Positions 1 to 12,061 of a stretch of DNA of 64,000 nucleotides are shown piece after piece. This DNA comes from Pinus tabuliformis (Eukaryota > Streptophyta > Pinopsida > Pinales > Pinaceae). The stretch spans positions 315,426,783 to 315,490,782 of the forward strand of contig CM062820.1 in the NCBI GenBank assembly GCA_031772625.1, read 5' to 3'. The position numbers and the translations under genes are program-made. The notes beneath the pieces are model-generated. The model ran no database searches. It saw only the letters and a program-made list of their open reading frames with translations, and had not been told where the DNA came from. Numbering within the stretch: the first letter of the stretch is position 1; each line of letters begins with the position of its first letter.

Positions 1-274
1 TATGAACTAATTCCTAATTTAAGATCTACAATTAATTTCCAATCTATCAATCCCTATGAACTCTCAACTATCCTAATTCTCTCATGTTTCCCTTCATTTG
101 AGAACATTTACAATATGCCTCTCAATACTTAAATAGATCCTATTCTCATAAAATCACTCAAAAACATTAAAATTACATTAATTTGATGCATAGGAAACAA
201 ACTTCCTTAAAACACAAGACCCACTATGTCTACTAAAATACAATGATATTTCTGAGCCGAATGCTCCTGCATCA
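1..274 (-). repeat. E1 3' LTR, partial
   Basis: This matches 7758-8031 with scattered substitutions and ends in ATCA at 271-274. In element orientation it is the beginning of the 3' LTR, and the rest lies outside the window. The adjoining minus-strand bases (275-288) form only a weak purine tract. Confidence 0.8.
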
Positions 275-757
275 GACTCCCAAGGTTGAAAACATTCATG
301 ATCTCTTGATCATGTGTTCTCCTGTGTTAATAAAAAAACCTCCAAGGTCCCAAACTTTAGCTTCTAACTGCCCACATGCCTTGCACCTTTGTTGTTGTTG
401 TATATCTGTTGTCTTCTAATTCATCTTCCTCTCTTCAATCAGTTTCAAAGTCATATTAATCACTCCTCCTACTATCATTTTCCTCAACCTGGATTGTTTC
501 ATCATCAACTTCCATAATTCTTCAATCTCCATCTCCAGCACATCCTTGATCTAGTAACAAATATTGCTCTTATTACTCTGCCACTTCTTGTTGTACTATG
601 TCCACTCATCTTCAACCTATTGTTTACTTTCTTCAGCTTTTTCTACTTCAACTTCTACTATTACTCTTGATATTCCTCCAGGTACTGCTGTAGATATTTC
701 TTCCACCCAAACTTCCTGAATATCCTTGAAGATATCTCCCTCTGCAACATCTATTTT
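275..757 (-). other. E1 region between ORF and 3' LTR, no gene seen
   Basis: AT-rich sequence between the E1 3' LTR and the acidic pseudo-ORF. I see no ORF, RNA gene or clear repeat here. It is probably the 3' untranslated part of E1. Confidence 0.4.
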
Positions 758-2950
758 CTACTCCTTGTCTGCAAATTCACTTTCCAATGATTTAATGTTT
801 TCATTCCATGGGCTAAGTACTATCATGGAATATTCCTTTTTCTCCTTCATATCCTCAACAACAAATTCTTCTGATTGTATGCCAGTCTCCTCATTAACGA
901 AATGTCCATGTGCTCCCCCTTGGTTGTCCTCATGAGACAACATAGTCTCATTCTCCATCAGAATGCAATTCTGATCTTGCCTCTTTAAAATATTTGTGCA
1001 CATTTCCTTCATCTTCATTTCAACTTCAAGTAACTTCCTATCACCTAATTCTCCTTTATCCATATCACAATCTCTGTGTTTAACTTCATATCTTTGGTCT
1101 TCATGCTGAACTTGTCCTCTATTAAGCAATGGATCTATATACGTATTCTGTACCAATTCAAAATTGTCTTCCTCTTAGAAGTATTCATCATCATATATGG
1201 GCTTACAATCTTCTTCAATTTCTATGATACCTGTAGAATATTTTCCATCTTTATCTACTTCAAAACCTGCCTACTTACACCAATCATGAGAAACATGATA
1301 TCCTTTTACTAGCATCATTTCTAATTTATCATTACACATGAGACATTTATTAGGCTTCTCATCTTCCTTAACATGTATAATAGTTTGCAATAACTATTCT
1401 TCATTTGCTAAATCTGCAACCACACACAAAATGTCAGAAATAAAAACATTAGGCATGTCAACCTTACTTATCATCATATCCATTTGTTGATCTAAACTCT
1501 TCAAAGAGCTCATGAGACTTCCTACAAGTCTCTCTTCCTCCTCATTCTCCAAACAACTTATAAGATCCTCAATAGATCTCTTCTCAACATCATCTACTTC
1601 AATGATGTCTTCCTGCTCTTGTCTGCTGTAGTGAACTTCTTCATTCTCATTCAACTCTGATTTTACAACCTGAACACTTACTCTTTGGTTTTCTAGCCTT
1701 TTCTCCAAAACAATTAACTCATGCCATAAATTTTCCATCTCACTTGGGATTCCTCCTAAAATCTTTGTACAATCCTCACTATCTTCTTCTTTTTCACAAG
1801 TATAATTTCTTAGTGACACTACTTCATTCTCAATCAGAATAAAATTCTGACCCTCCATCTCTGTGATAGTTTTAGATGTCTGTCCATCAATCTTCCTTTG
1901 GCCATCTAAGAAAATCAATTTCTCTTTTCCCTTACCAATAACAAGTTATTTATCATAAGATATAACTATCTCATCTCTACTCGAGATATTTCCTTTACTA
2001 AGCAAGTAATTTTTGAACTCCTTCTGCTATAATAACTCAACTTGATCTTCATTTGAAAGACAATCATCATCATACTTTGCTTGGCAACTTTGAGCTTCAC
2101 TCAAGATAGTTCCATAGGATGGCTTGTCTTCTGTAATACCTTCATTCACACACAACTTGTCAGTTTTAAAACCACCAGACCTCGTGATCTCACTTGATGA
2201 TTCAATCACCAAGTCCTTTACATGACTCAGAAATATTTTGATGGTCTTCTCTTCAATCTCATCAAGTCCTTCACTTGTTTTCTTGATATCCTTCCCTACT
2301 TCTTCTTGCTTTTGGCCATAATCATGAGTCAAACTTCCTCTGCTTTTAGTCTTTGTAATATGCTGAAAAGTAAAACTTTTTCCCAACTACGTATAGGCAT
2401 TTACATGAGACCTATCTATCTCATCCTCTTTTAGAACATAATTTAGATTATTCCTATCTTCTTCCTCCTTTATTTCAATATCAGCAAATTATCCTTTTTC
2501 ACATGTTTCACTTGCAAACATACACAAATTATCAGATTTAAAATCATGTGTCCTTTTGGTCTCACTTGAAGTTTAAGTCTTCAAGTCTTCAACTCCACCC
2601 AGAACTTCACCCTGTTCTGCTTAACAAATGGAAACTTCTATTTCCAACTCAGCTTCTCTAAGTTCTTCCACCAACCACTTCACTTGCCTATGTTGTAGCC
2701 TTCTCTGTAACTTAGGCCATTGCACTGCCTTTTTCCTCAAGACCCAAACTTGTCTTTGGTTTTTCTCTAGTATCATCCTTAATACATTGAGTTGTTCTTT
2801 TAACTCGGTAATCTCCCCTTGACTCATCCTCTTGCCATTTTCCTTGGCATCCTCCTTCTTCACTTTTATTCTGCTGTGGTCTTCCTCAGAACCTCTGCTA
2901 TGACTATCAGTAGTCATCTTCTTCTCCATCTCTATGAGTTCTTCACTCAC
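758..2950 (-). pseudogene. Acidic coiled-coil ORF of E1, interrupted by stops
   Basis: Four open stretches (2950-2621, 2386-2027, 1918-1394, 1156-758) all lie in the same minus-strand frame. The sequence between them also reads as similar Glu/Lys/Asp-rich protein broken by single stop codons. Together they make one decayed frame of about 730 codons with roughly half a dozen or more in-frame stops. The protein is highly charged and rich in E, K and D. It shows heptad-like coiled-coil character (for example near 2750, around VLRKKAVQWPKLQRRL) and no zinc knuckle, D-S/T-G or DDE motif. It is in sense orientation to E1, in the 3' half. No stretch looks like a known gag to me; function unknown. 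Alternatives are a captured host coiled-coil gene or a diverged structural protein. Confidence 0.5.
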
Positions 2951-3584
2951 TCACTATGAGCTGCACAAGTCTCTGCAACAACAAGTCCTCCCTGTTGCAT
3001 GATACCTCACTAAGCTTCTCTCTTCTGAACTCAGTCTTTTGGCATCTTTTTGGTTCTCTCCTCTGGAACCATATGAGCACTCCATGCTCTAGACTTCAAC
3101 TCATATGCACTTTTGAGAACACAACTGTCCTCTTGTATTTCAAACACAAATGAAATACTAGGTTCTGCCACTCTCTCTCAGAAACCCTTACTAGCTTCCT
3201 TCATCACTGCTCTTCAGGCTATGATCTTCTTGCTGAGATGCTTCACTAATTATTGTTACCTACATATCAATGAAATTTAAACAAATATCATTCCAAGCTT
3301 TCAAAATCTTGTTGTTGCCTGTTGTGGCCAGCAACAACCCCCCTTCTTACTTAGTGTTATTCCTAATACTAAATAAGCGAGGACCCTTAGTTAAAAATTT
3401 TAAAAATCAAGATAGTGCTTAAATTTCCTTTTCGAATAAAACTTACCAATATAAGCTTAGGAAGACCCCCTTGAAAAATCTAAAAAATCTAAGTTTTATG
3501 ATAAGGTAGGACAAAATCTTTCCTTAGGAAATATCACATCGCAAAAAGATGACAGGGTACCACCTTACAAACTGAATTCCAACA
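2951..3584. other. E1 interior, no gene seen
   Basis: AT-rich sequence with only short open stretches. A TGA lies directly before the GTG that opens the acidic frame at 2950, so that frame is not open further upstream. I see no repeat or RNA gene. Confidence 0.3.
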
Positions 3585-3905
3585 TTGCGAGATCGCGATA
3601 CACGATAATAAAATATCGCATCGCATACATCAAACACAACTTACATTTAAAAAACACTTTAATTTTCCGATATGCGATGACGCCGATTGCAAATCACATT
3701 TCACAGAAAACAGAATAACAAAGATTTCCATATATCACGTTCCTGCGATCTGCGATATTGCAATCTTGCAATTTCACGATACAGCGATAATGCGATGTCA
3801 CGAGCGATTAACTTTGTGATGTTACGATTCTGCGATGTTGTGATTCCGCAATATTGCGATCTAGGATATTGCGAAGGAAATCGCAAAATTGCTTCATCGC
3901 AGATC
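3585..3905. repeat. GCGAT/ATCGC-word-rich degenerate repeat tract
   Basis: About 320 bases are built from irregular repeats of GCGAT, ATCGC, TGCGATATTGC and near variants, in both orientations and with short palindromes such as ATCGCGAT. Unit spacing is irregular (about 8-20 bases), so this is not a simple satellite. It lies just upstream of the plus-strand gene fragment at 4112-4972. Confidence 0.6.
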
Positions 3906-4111
3906 TTTCGGGCTCGTTATTCAAAAACGTATTTTCCATACACTGACACCTGGTTATGTGCTTTAATGCTAATAAATGAATTAGTTGCTAGTTATTAATG
4001 TAATATGGTTTCGCGCTTATCGAAAAATCATCTCACTTGATGTGTCTTCGGCATTTAAAACTTTCCCATCACCCTTCCTTGTCATTATTTTCACTCCACT
4101 TGTGAATTGCA

Positions 4112-4972
4112 GGAATGGAGAAAAGAGAACGATACAAAGCAATACGCAGGATAAAATGGGAAAGAAAAGCAAAGCTCCGAGCTCTAAAGAAAAAGAAATG
4201 GCACCCTTGTATACAGACACGGCCTGTAACAGAGACGCGGGAATTGCTACGTGGGAAGGCATGTATAATCTGCTTGAAGAGGAGAATCCTAAAGTAATGG
4301 AAGTTACTGCTACTACATGCTCAAATAGTTCTTCTGAGGCATCCATCACAGAGCTAGCTTGCTCATTCTTGCAGTGGATAGCAGCAAGGCCAAAAATTCT
4401 CCCATACACGAACATGGTTAAGTGGATACTGAACAGTGTTGATATCAGAAACAGATAGTTTAAGACTCAGGGTCAAGAGCTTACAGAATCATTATTTTCA
4501 CAAAATTTGAACTTTATACCACCTAAAAGGCGAAAAACGCATCAAGGAAACCCGGATCAAAAAACGGAGGCAGTTTCCAATGCACAATTAGCGCCTATTG
4601 CTAATTGCGCATCGCTGAGAAAAATTTATCAAAAATGAAAGCTTCTAAATGCTCAGTCGTCTACAAGCCATGAAAATTGCAAGAAAGCAACGATACAAAC
4701 AGATTGGAAGCAGAAGGCCCAAGAAAAGGCAGAAGCAATCCAAGGGTTAACCAAGTTGAACTGGGATTATTACTGGGCATACTTGGTAAAGCCACATAGC
4801 CAGTGGATGACTCTTAAGTGTATCATCAATTCGGCCGAAAAGATGGCGCCAGCTCTTGTCGATTATGTTTTCTCAGCTCAGCTAAAATCGGAAGTCGGCC
4901 AGCCGACTCTTCTCAAACAGATGCTGCATGCATGCGATTTTAAGGAGCAGATACAGAAGTAGTTTTAATTTT
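4112..4972 (+). pseudogene. Unidentified gene fragment, antisense to E1
   Basis: A single plus-strand frame runs from about 4112 to the TAG at 4970-4972. It is broken by TAG at 4456-4458 and TGA at 4618-4620, both explainable by C-to-T change. The reading starts after a good 3' splice site (TTGTGAATTGCAG, ending at 4112), and a Lys-rich start (MGKKSKAPSSKEKE) follows. About 275 codons remain, with a Trp-rich C-terminal part (for example LNWDYYWAYLVKPHSQW). Sequence after the stop looks like an AT-rich 3' UTR. I do not recognise the family, and no transposase or gag motif is visible. Base use differs from the surrounding E1 sequence, so this may be a captured or inserted host gene piece. Confidence 0.45.
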
Positions 4973-6338
4973 ATTTTCCTGAAATAAGGACGGTCATTTA
5001 AACCACATCCTACATTTTTGTAATAATTTATTTTTAGATTTAGTTAGTAGTATTTAAACCCTTCTCATGCATTTAAAGAAGGGTCCTGAAATTTGTCAAA
5101 AACTTATCCCCAAAACATGCACTTCTGTACCCTCTGAGGAGGTTTTGATGAATGAATGGAATAGGATTTATTGATGTTTGCATTTGATATCTGCTACTGA
5201 TGTTGCACTTTTCTACTCTTAGTGGATGTTAGATCAAGAAGAGATAAATCGTTATCGCTTGAAGCTCATGAGCAGGACTAGTTATAAATGGTATTTCTAT
5301 CTCTTAACTATTTCTGCCCTTGTGTTAAAGTGATTTTCATGTGCAGTTATTTATATATTGATGTATGAATGCCTGAGTTATCATTTGGCACTTTTGTACG
5401 GTGATAGCTCTTTATTTATGCTTGATGTATGAGTATCTTATTATGCGATATGTTTCTCACAACTGTTTCATCTAACTTTTTATACGAAGTGGTTCATCCT
5501 TATTGAATTCTTTTCTCATAATAATTGAATGATCTTTATTACCAGTTGTTATTTGAAATCATTTTAGATCACATAAAAGAAAGGTTACACCCCGAGTTAG
5601 TGTAGACTTAGATATTTGTGCTTATTAGAATACAATTTTTATATTATTAGATTAGAATTAGAGTAGAAGTATTCGATTTAGAAACTGTTAGAAAGAGAAA
5701 TATCAGTCCATCACACACACGCACACACATAAATTGGGAAACTGGTCCCATATCCCAGTCGGACCCACTATACCAAACGAAAAAGGAGTTGCTAACCAAG
5801 GTCTGGACTGGGTGGGTATCCCCCTTGTTGTAGACCCAATTTTCGGGGCTTCAACACTGCCAAATTTCTATGGCCACTTTAAAATGCTTATGCTCAACTT
5901 CCTTTTGAGAACACTCTTGTCCTCTCTGACCAACCTTCACTCAGATTCTTTAGGTTCACTACCACTTTCTTTCCCAGTCTTTCATTCACTTTTTTCTTTA
6001 GAACACATACTGCTTTCCTTGTCTGTCTACTTCTATCAATCTTTACTCTGTCTTTAACCTGCAAAATTCAAACAAGAGTTAAATAAAACAATACCTGTAT
6101 GATTTCACAAGTAGTCTCCATCCACTCTTCACATTTGAGTGAACCTCCAATTTTCTCAAGAAAACAAACATCACTGTGCTTTCTTTATGTTTCTGCAATC
6201 TCTTCTTTAGAGTATCACTTACTCTCATTTTATGTCATGCCTTCTACTTATAAGATTCAAATAACCTGATCTCCTCTTCCTTTCGCAATCACACTTGCAT
6301 TCTACACAATTCTGCTTTAATTAAAAAGATCTTTAACC
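4973..6338. other. E1 5' leader region with possible exon remnant and short basic ORF
   Basis: No long ORF. A possible plus-strand exon at about 5222-5290 is framed by TACTCTTAG and ATG/GTATTTC, and could belong to the gene fragment upstream. A small CA-rich run sits at 5710-5728. On the minus strand, shortly after the PBS, a 49-codon Lys/Arg-rich ORF lies at 6228-6079. It is too short to call, but is placed where gag would begin. Confidence 0.3.
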
Positions 6339-6339
6339 A

Positions 6340-6351
6340 AATCTGATACCA
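6340..6351 (-). other. E1 primer-binding site (initiator tRNA-Met type)
   Basis: The minus strand reads TGGTATCAGA two bases inside the LTR end at 6354. This is the common plant PBS complementary to the 3' end of initiator tRNA-Met. It fixes element orientation as minus. Confidence 0.8.
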
Positions 6352-6353
6352 AA

Positions 6354-8031
6354 TGATACAACCTTAGCCGCTAATACCCACATTATGTAAACAAAATCAC
6401 ATGCCATATACATGTCCCGAGATTAATCGCCTGATCCATGGTGAAAACCTTCACAATTCAAAGTTTAAGGCCCCTTAATTAAACTTTATGCAGAATTACT
6501 ACATCTAACTATACCAAGTTTAGACTTTGATTATTTTCTGCCTTTGACACTTTCAACCATACCCTTTGGTTAAAACCCAAACTTAACCCATAAAACCTAA
6601 ATCCCGATTTATTTCTATTATACCCTCATATAATAGAAATACACATAAACCGTGCTTAACCTTACTTTTCCGCCTTTCCATAAACCTTTGCACGTATATC
6701 AATGTTGTTTATCGCCTTTAACCTCCACTGTCGATTTTGCTCCTTCAAATCCACAGCTATCACGTGATCTCTAACTTTAATCCATTTCCTGTTGGAACTC
6801 AAAGATGTTAAACTTCTTTGAATAATTCATCAAGTTTGCCAAGAATGTTAACCTACACACACTTTTCCATGTGATTGCCATCTGATTAATCACCGAATGA
6901 ATGGTCACGATTATCGGAACTCAACGAGGTTTTAACCTTGTTGTATAAACCCTCATCGGGTTCGAATTCCAAATTAACCTCTGCGTGTGTTAGCATGCGA
7001 TATCCATCCGATCGATCACCCAACGAATGGCTATGATATATTTTGACTTCAACTGGATTTAGTCACGATTCATAACTTTCTCAGGTCCATTCTTTTATTA
7101 CCGCTTATAGCTTTGAGGCCGTGCGAGAAATAGCTTCCCACCTACGAAAACCACCTTTCCATTCTGAATAACGCCCATGCATATTCACCACGTGATGACA
7201 GTGGATATCTTTCCATCGGATGGCTACGATATTTTCTCCACCATTCCTCATTCGTCATTATTATCTGTCGATCTAGACGATCCGAAAGTTTCCTCTATGC
7301 TATTCAATCGATCCCAATCTCGATTGAAACACTCCTCCATTCGATTATTGGTGGAATTGCATTAAACACACATTTATCTCTACGTTATGTCCTTCTCAAT
7401 TTCATTTGCACACACATATCTTATGCAACAACACTTCGTTTATAAAGAATTACAATCTAGTCACATATGTACTCTCCACAGGGTTGAAATCAAATTTATG
7501 TATTAGTAAACAAGTATTTACATAGGTTCTTCTCTCAGGAATGATTTCCAATGTCAGTGGCCTCTGTTCCCCTATCTGCTCGTAGGCTTACAATCAAGCT
7601 CTATCTAATCTCTGAATTCTAATTCACACTCTAACTAACTAACTCTTCCTATGCCTTTTTTAGGCCTCCATTTATACAAAAGGTTCTATGAACCAATTCT
7701 AGTTCAGATCCTTAATAATTGCGACTAAATCCTAAGAATCCTCTCAATCCCAGAAATTATGAACTAATTCCTAATTTAAGATCTACAATTAATTTCCAAT
7801 CTATCAATCCCTCTGAACTCTCAACTATCCTAATTCTTTCATGTTCCACTTCATTCAAAACATTTACAATATGCCTCTCAATACTTAATTAGATACTATT
7901 CTCATAAAATCACTCAAAAACGTTAAAATGACATTAATTTGATGCATATGAAACCAACTTCCTTACAACACAAGACCCCCCTATGTCTACTAAAATACAA
8001 TTATATTTCTGAGCCGAATGGTCCTACATCA
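6354..8031 (-). repeat. E1 5' LTR
   Basis: A 1678-bp LTR, TG at 6354 and CA at 8031 on the plus strand. A minus-strand TATA box (TATAAA) lies at 7671-7676. The part downstream of it contains several diverged copies of a CCATC-GAT-GAT-CACC-AATGG word (about 6878, 7004 and 7213). There is no coding potential of note; the short plus-strand ORF at 7177-7365 is judged spurious. Confidence 0.8.
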
Positions 8032-10660
8032 TTTACGAATCTAAAAGGGATAATCAAGGACCTAGGTGTTATGAAGATCACATTGAACCCTGACACGAAG
8101 CCGGTTAAGCAAAGACCGTACCGTCTCAATCCAAAGTATAACTAGAAGGTCCGCTTAGAGCTAGACAAGATACTAGCGACAGGCATCATTGAGCCCATAG
8201 AAGAATCTGATTAGGTAAGCCTAATGGTGGTATAGGAAAAGAAGTAGAAGAATGGAATAAGGATATGTGTAGATCTCAGAAGTTGAATGACGCTTGTGTA
8301 CATGATCCCTTCCCGACTTTGTTCACTGATGAAGTGTTGGACAATGTAGGTGGCTAGGAAGCCTATTCCTTCACTGATGGGTTCTCTAGGTACCACCAGA
8401 TCAAAATCGCGCCAAAGGATAGGATCAAGACAACTTTTGCGACTAAGTAAGGGTGTTTTCAGTACACTGTAATGCCTTTTGGATTGAAGAATGCGGCTAT
8501 GATTTTTTCACGCGTAATCATTGCAGCATTCAAGGAATTTATTCACAAGTTCCTGGAAGTATACTTTGATGACTGGACTGTGTTTGGGCTAGTGAAACAA
8601 CATGTGGCAAGTTTTCACCTGATGCTGGATACCTGTCGAAGATACCAGATCGCACTCAATCTGAAGAAATCCCTATTTTGTGTTCCTTTTGGGACCCTGC
8701 TAGGTCATGTGGTTTGTAGACAGGGAATGATGGTAGATCCCGCAAAAATCACAGTGATACTTAACTTGGAAGCACCGAGTGTGAAATAGCTGTGCACTAC
8801 CCTAGGACATACTGGATGTTATAGGAGGTTTATCAAAGGTTATGCCCAGATCATTGCACCTATGGAGAAGTTATTCAAAAAGGATGTCACATTCTGCTAG
8901 AATGAGGACTATAAGAAAAGCTTGGATGTATTGAAAGAAAAGATGGTAACCACGCCAATTTTAGTCTTCCTGGATTTGAAGAAGGAGTTTCCTGTACATG
9001 TCGACACATCATGTATAGCGCTGGGAGCAGTACTAACACAGGTTGGCTGAGGAGACTTGGACCGTCCTATAGCGTTCGCAAGAAGAAGGTTATCCAAGGT
9101 GAAGAGGAACTATTCCACCACTGAACGCGAAGGGTTAGCCATGGTATACATGCTCCAGAAGTTTAGACACTACTTGGTGGGTGGCAATTTTAAGATGTAT
9201 ATAGATCATTCTGCGCTGAAATACTTGGTCAATAAGCCTATGTTGGGGGGGAGAATCTGTAGATGGTCGTTATTATTCTAGGAGTATGATTTTGAATTTA
9301 TTGTGAAGCCTAGACGACTGAACGTGGGACCAGAATATCTATCGCACACTGAAATAGGGGAAGAGCCCACTAATTTGGAAGAAGGATTGCCTAACGCGTA
9401 GCTATTTGCAGTGCACGTTGCGGATGGTCATTTTGAAGATATCATACACTTTCTAATGATTGGAACTGCCCCAGAAGGATACACCGTCCAACAAAAGGAG
9501 TTAGTAGTGCGTACGGCAGACTTTTCTGTCATTGTTGGGCATCTATATAAAATGGGGTCTGATGAGATATTGCGACGGTATGTACTAGAGTTTGAAAGGA
9601 GCGGTATCCTTGCGGATTCTCATGGGGGCATTAGGGAAGGGCATTATGCAGGGAGAGCGAATGCGTAGAAGATTCTATGCGTAGGGTTGTGGTGGCAAAC
9701 CCTCCATTAGGATTCGAAAGCGTACTGCAAAGCATGTCATGTGTATCAAAGGACTGCCATGCCATTGTAAAGGAATGAGCTGCCTTTGAATCCACATATG
9801 ACATTACAACCCTTTGAGAAATAGGCGATAAATTTTGTGGGATCCATCCAGCCCCAAGGAAAAATGGGAGCAAGGTACATTATCACCGCGATAGAGTATT
9901 CGACTCGATGGGTGGAGGCAAAACTGGTGAAGGATTGCACAGACGTGATTGCTACAAAGTACCTCTTTGAGTATGTACTAATGCGATTTAGGTGTCCAAG
10001 GATCTTAAATGAAATGATTAACGTGCTAACGGAGGAATTTTAGGTATATCACCAGAAGAGCACGCCTTATCACCCACAGGCTAATAGGATGGTGGAAGCA
10101 TTTAATAAAGTGCTAGAGAATGTGCTAACCAAGGTTTGCAGCTCTCAGCAAAGTGATTGGTACCTACGCATACCTGCAGTACTATGGGATTATCGAACGA
10201 TGTGTAAGAAGTTGACTGGACAAACACCATTTAGGCTTGTATATGGTGTTGAAGTAGTGATGCCCATGGAATACATTGTGCCTAGTCTATGCATAGCAGC
10301 ACTCACGGGTATGACGGATCACAGAGCCCTGGAGGAGAGGCTCGCGCAACTGGCTAAGCTTGAGGAAGAAATATTTCTAGTTGGATTTCACCAACAGGTC
10401 CCAAAGCAACGCGAAAAGGCATGGCATGATTGGCACATTAAGTTGTGCACCTTTAAGGTAAATGGCCTGGTTTTGTTATATGAAAACAAATTTGATAAAA
10501 TTCCAGGGAAATTCAGAATGCACTAGTTAGGGCCCTAAATCATTAAGGAGATTACCGATAAAAGAGCAGTTCAGTTGGTCAAATTGAATGGAGATCCCTT
10601 CCTAGGAAATGTGAATGGTTGTCACTTGAATCCATACACCGGTAGTCCAACCATGTGACT
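8032..10660 (+). pseudogene. pol: H1 pol remnant (RT, RNase H, integrase)
   Basis: Starts inside RT, since the N-terminal part was removed at the E1 junction. Visible RT blocks are VKQRPYRLNPKYN (8103), ICVDLRS (about 8265), MPFGLKNA (8472) and the catalytic box YFDDW (about 8562). RNase H shows a VDTS block (about 9000), TTEREGLA (about 9118) and YIDHSALKYL (about 9199). Integrase shows a broken zinc-binding region (9611-9750) and a core with AINFVG in place of the usual Asp-containing block (about 9831). The second catalytic block is badly damaged, while [10 protein letters not shown] with the catalytic Glu remains (10089). A tail ends near 10660. Many stops and frameshifts are present. The family is Ty3/gypsy by domain order; the lineage is uncertain. 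Confidence 0.85.
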
Positions 10661-10861
10661 ATATGAAGGTAGCATAGTCTTAGCACTCCAGGGAGCTGAA
10701 AGGAGGCATGGGACTATAAACTACACTGCCTGGGTTGGGGAGTTGCGAAATTGGAGGATTGCACAAAGCAGGGAAGTGTCAAATATTTCGTTATAGCGCA
10801 AAGAGAGTTGCGCTACCCAGGGAAAAATCACGGAGATCAACCGAAAAGTGACCGTTAAAGT

Positions 10862-11015
10862 CACTGTACATGATTTGACGATAGAAATGCGGCCAAATGG
10901 AGTGGGCGGCCAACATTTAAGATGAAACTTATAGGTCAGATACTTGAAAATATATCACGAATCTCGCATTAATGAACCAAATTTGGGGGGAACGGTCGGA
11001 CTTGAATTCAAAATG
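10862..11015 (+). pseudogene. H1 downstream ORF, 5' fragment
   Basis: An open stretch just after pol, reading in frame up to the AAATG target site of E2. It continues at 26298 on the other side of E2. Residues around RINEPNLGGTVGLEFKM are followed directly by PYKLQVVVQRKTLAISRIE. The identity is not recognised. It lies in the position where many plant gypsy elements have an extra ORF after integrase. Confidence 0.45.
11011..11015. repeat. E2 target-site duplication, left copy (AAATG)
   Basis: AAATG directly precedes the LTR TG at 11016 and is repeated at 26298-26302 directly after the other LTR. Confidence 0.9.
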
Positions 11016-12044
11016 TGTCAACCAGATGAGTCGTTCTTGCGGACAAGACTGACCTCCCTAGCATCTAATGATATCTAGCGACAAAAAAACCAATCAAATT
11101 CTATCTTTCTCTAAATATGCAATTTATAAATAAAGGCAAAAAAGTGTTTTAGGCCTACCTTGGGTCCAATGCAAGTTTGTGGAAGCCTCGCTCTGTTGAT
11201 CCAAATGAGCTCCCTTGTAGAGAATCTGCAAAGACAAACAAGCACACAAATTAAATAGCACCTGAAAAGCCAATATAATAAAGCATACTTATCATGATGA
11301 TCAAGGAATTCATGAAACAAATCACATAAGACAATTTGTTGAGAAAAATGAATCTGATTGTATTAATTTAAATCAAAGAAGAACTTTACAACCTGTGCCT
11401 TGATGTTGTACAAGCTCCTCCCAGGGTCCATCAAGAAGTCTACTCTACTTTGACAAGTTTCACTCTCTTCCCTATGAAGCCAAAAGGTATGTGATCTCTC
11501 CTCTCAAGCTTAACTAGGAAGTCTCAATTCCAACAACATTTACCCTCAAAAATGTTCAGCTTCTAACCTCTCTAGCAACCAACCCAATTCCTTAATTTAT
11601 AGTGCAATGGAGGGAAGTTACTAGGTCCTCCTTCAAAAGGATAAGCTCCTCTCATCAAGGGATTAGCTCCTTCACTTTTGGGATGCATGAACCACCTAGG
11701 AGCGAACCATCCATGTCAAGATTCCTTCTAGAATCATCTAGAATTAACCCAAGGTGAGTTTTTAAGAATAAACTTGCGCCTTTTTGACTTTCACAAGGGT
11801 CCGCACCCACTCCTTTAGAGACAGAGCAGGCAGATCTGCAGGTAACATGTACAGGGGGTGCGGGACCGCAGGCAACAGTGAGAGAAAGTGCGGAACCAGA
11901 GCTTTATTGATTTTTAAGGTCTTTCTCCCATTTTCAAAGCTTGACATGAAGAGTTGAGGTTTGAGACTTGCTTAGGAGGACAGTATGAATGATGATAGAC
12001 CCATACTGACTGCAAATAGTCATGGTGACAATATTTTGTGTACA
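11016..12044 (-). repeat. E2 3' LTR
   Basis: 1029 bp, TGTCAACC at the left and TGTACA at the right. A minus-strand TATA box (TATAAATTAA) lies at 11592-11601. A cluster of GGGTCCGCA / TGCGGNACC words at 11797-11897 lies upstream of it in U3. The short minus-strand ORF at 11111-11320 is not considered a gene. Confidence 0.9.
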
Positions 12045-12061
12045 AATTGCCCCCTAAAGTG
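12045..12061 (-). other. E2 polypurine tract
   Basis: The minus strand reads CACTTTAGGGGGCAATT, ending at the LTR edge. E3 has almost the same tract (CTTTAGGGGGCAAC) beside its 3' LTR, which supports common ancestry. Confidence 0.85.

Larger units (their letters stand above)
1..8031 (-). mobile_element. E1: large non-autonomous LTR retrotransposon (LARD-like), 3' LTR cut by window start
   Basis: Bases 1-274 and 7758-8031 are near-identical direct repeats that end in CA. The right copy extends left to a TG at 6354 and is flanked there by a PBS on the minus strand, so the element reads right to left. The internal part (275-6353) has no recognisable gag, protease, RT or integrase. It has one long acidic pseudo-ORF near the 3' LTR and a plus-strand gene fragment. 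Long LTRs with a non-coding or odd interior fit the LARD class, whose members rely on proteins from other elements. The left TSD lies outside the window; the bases after 8031 are TTTAC. E1 abuts H1 pol exactly at 8031/8032, which suggests insertion into H1. Confidence 0.75.
8032..11015 (+). mobile_element. H1: decayed Ty3/gypsy element, left part
   Basis: This is a degenerate pol followed by a second ORF. It is cut on the left by E1 and split on the right by E2 at the AAATG target site. It continues at 26298. The reading frame of the second ORF joins cleanly across the E2 insertion, which proves the two parts were contiguous. Confidence 0.75.

Noticed and set aside
5734-6057. 107-codon hydrophobic plus-strand ORF
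   Set aside because: Opposite to the E1 leader, with biased composition; no domain, and no promoter or splice context.
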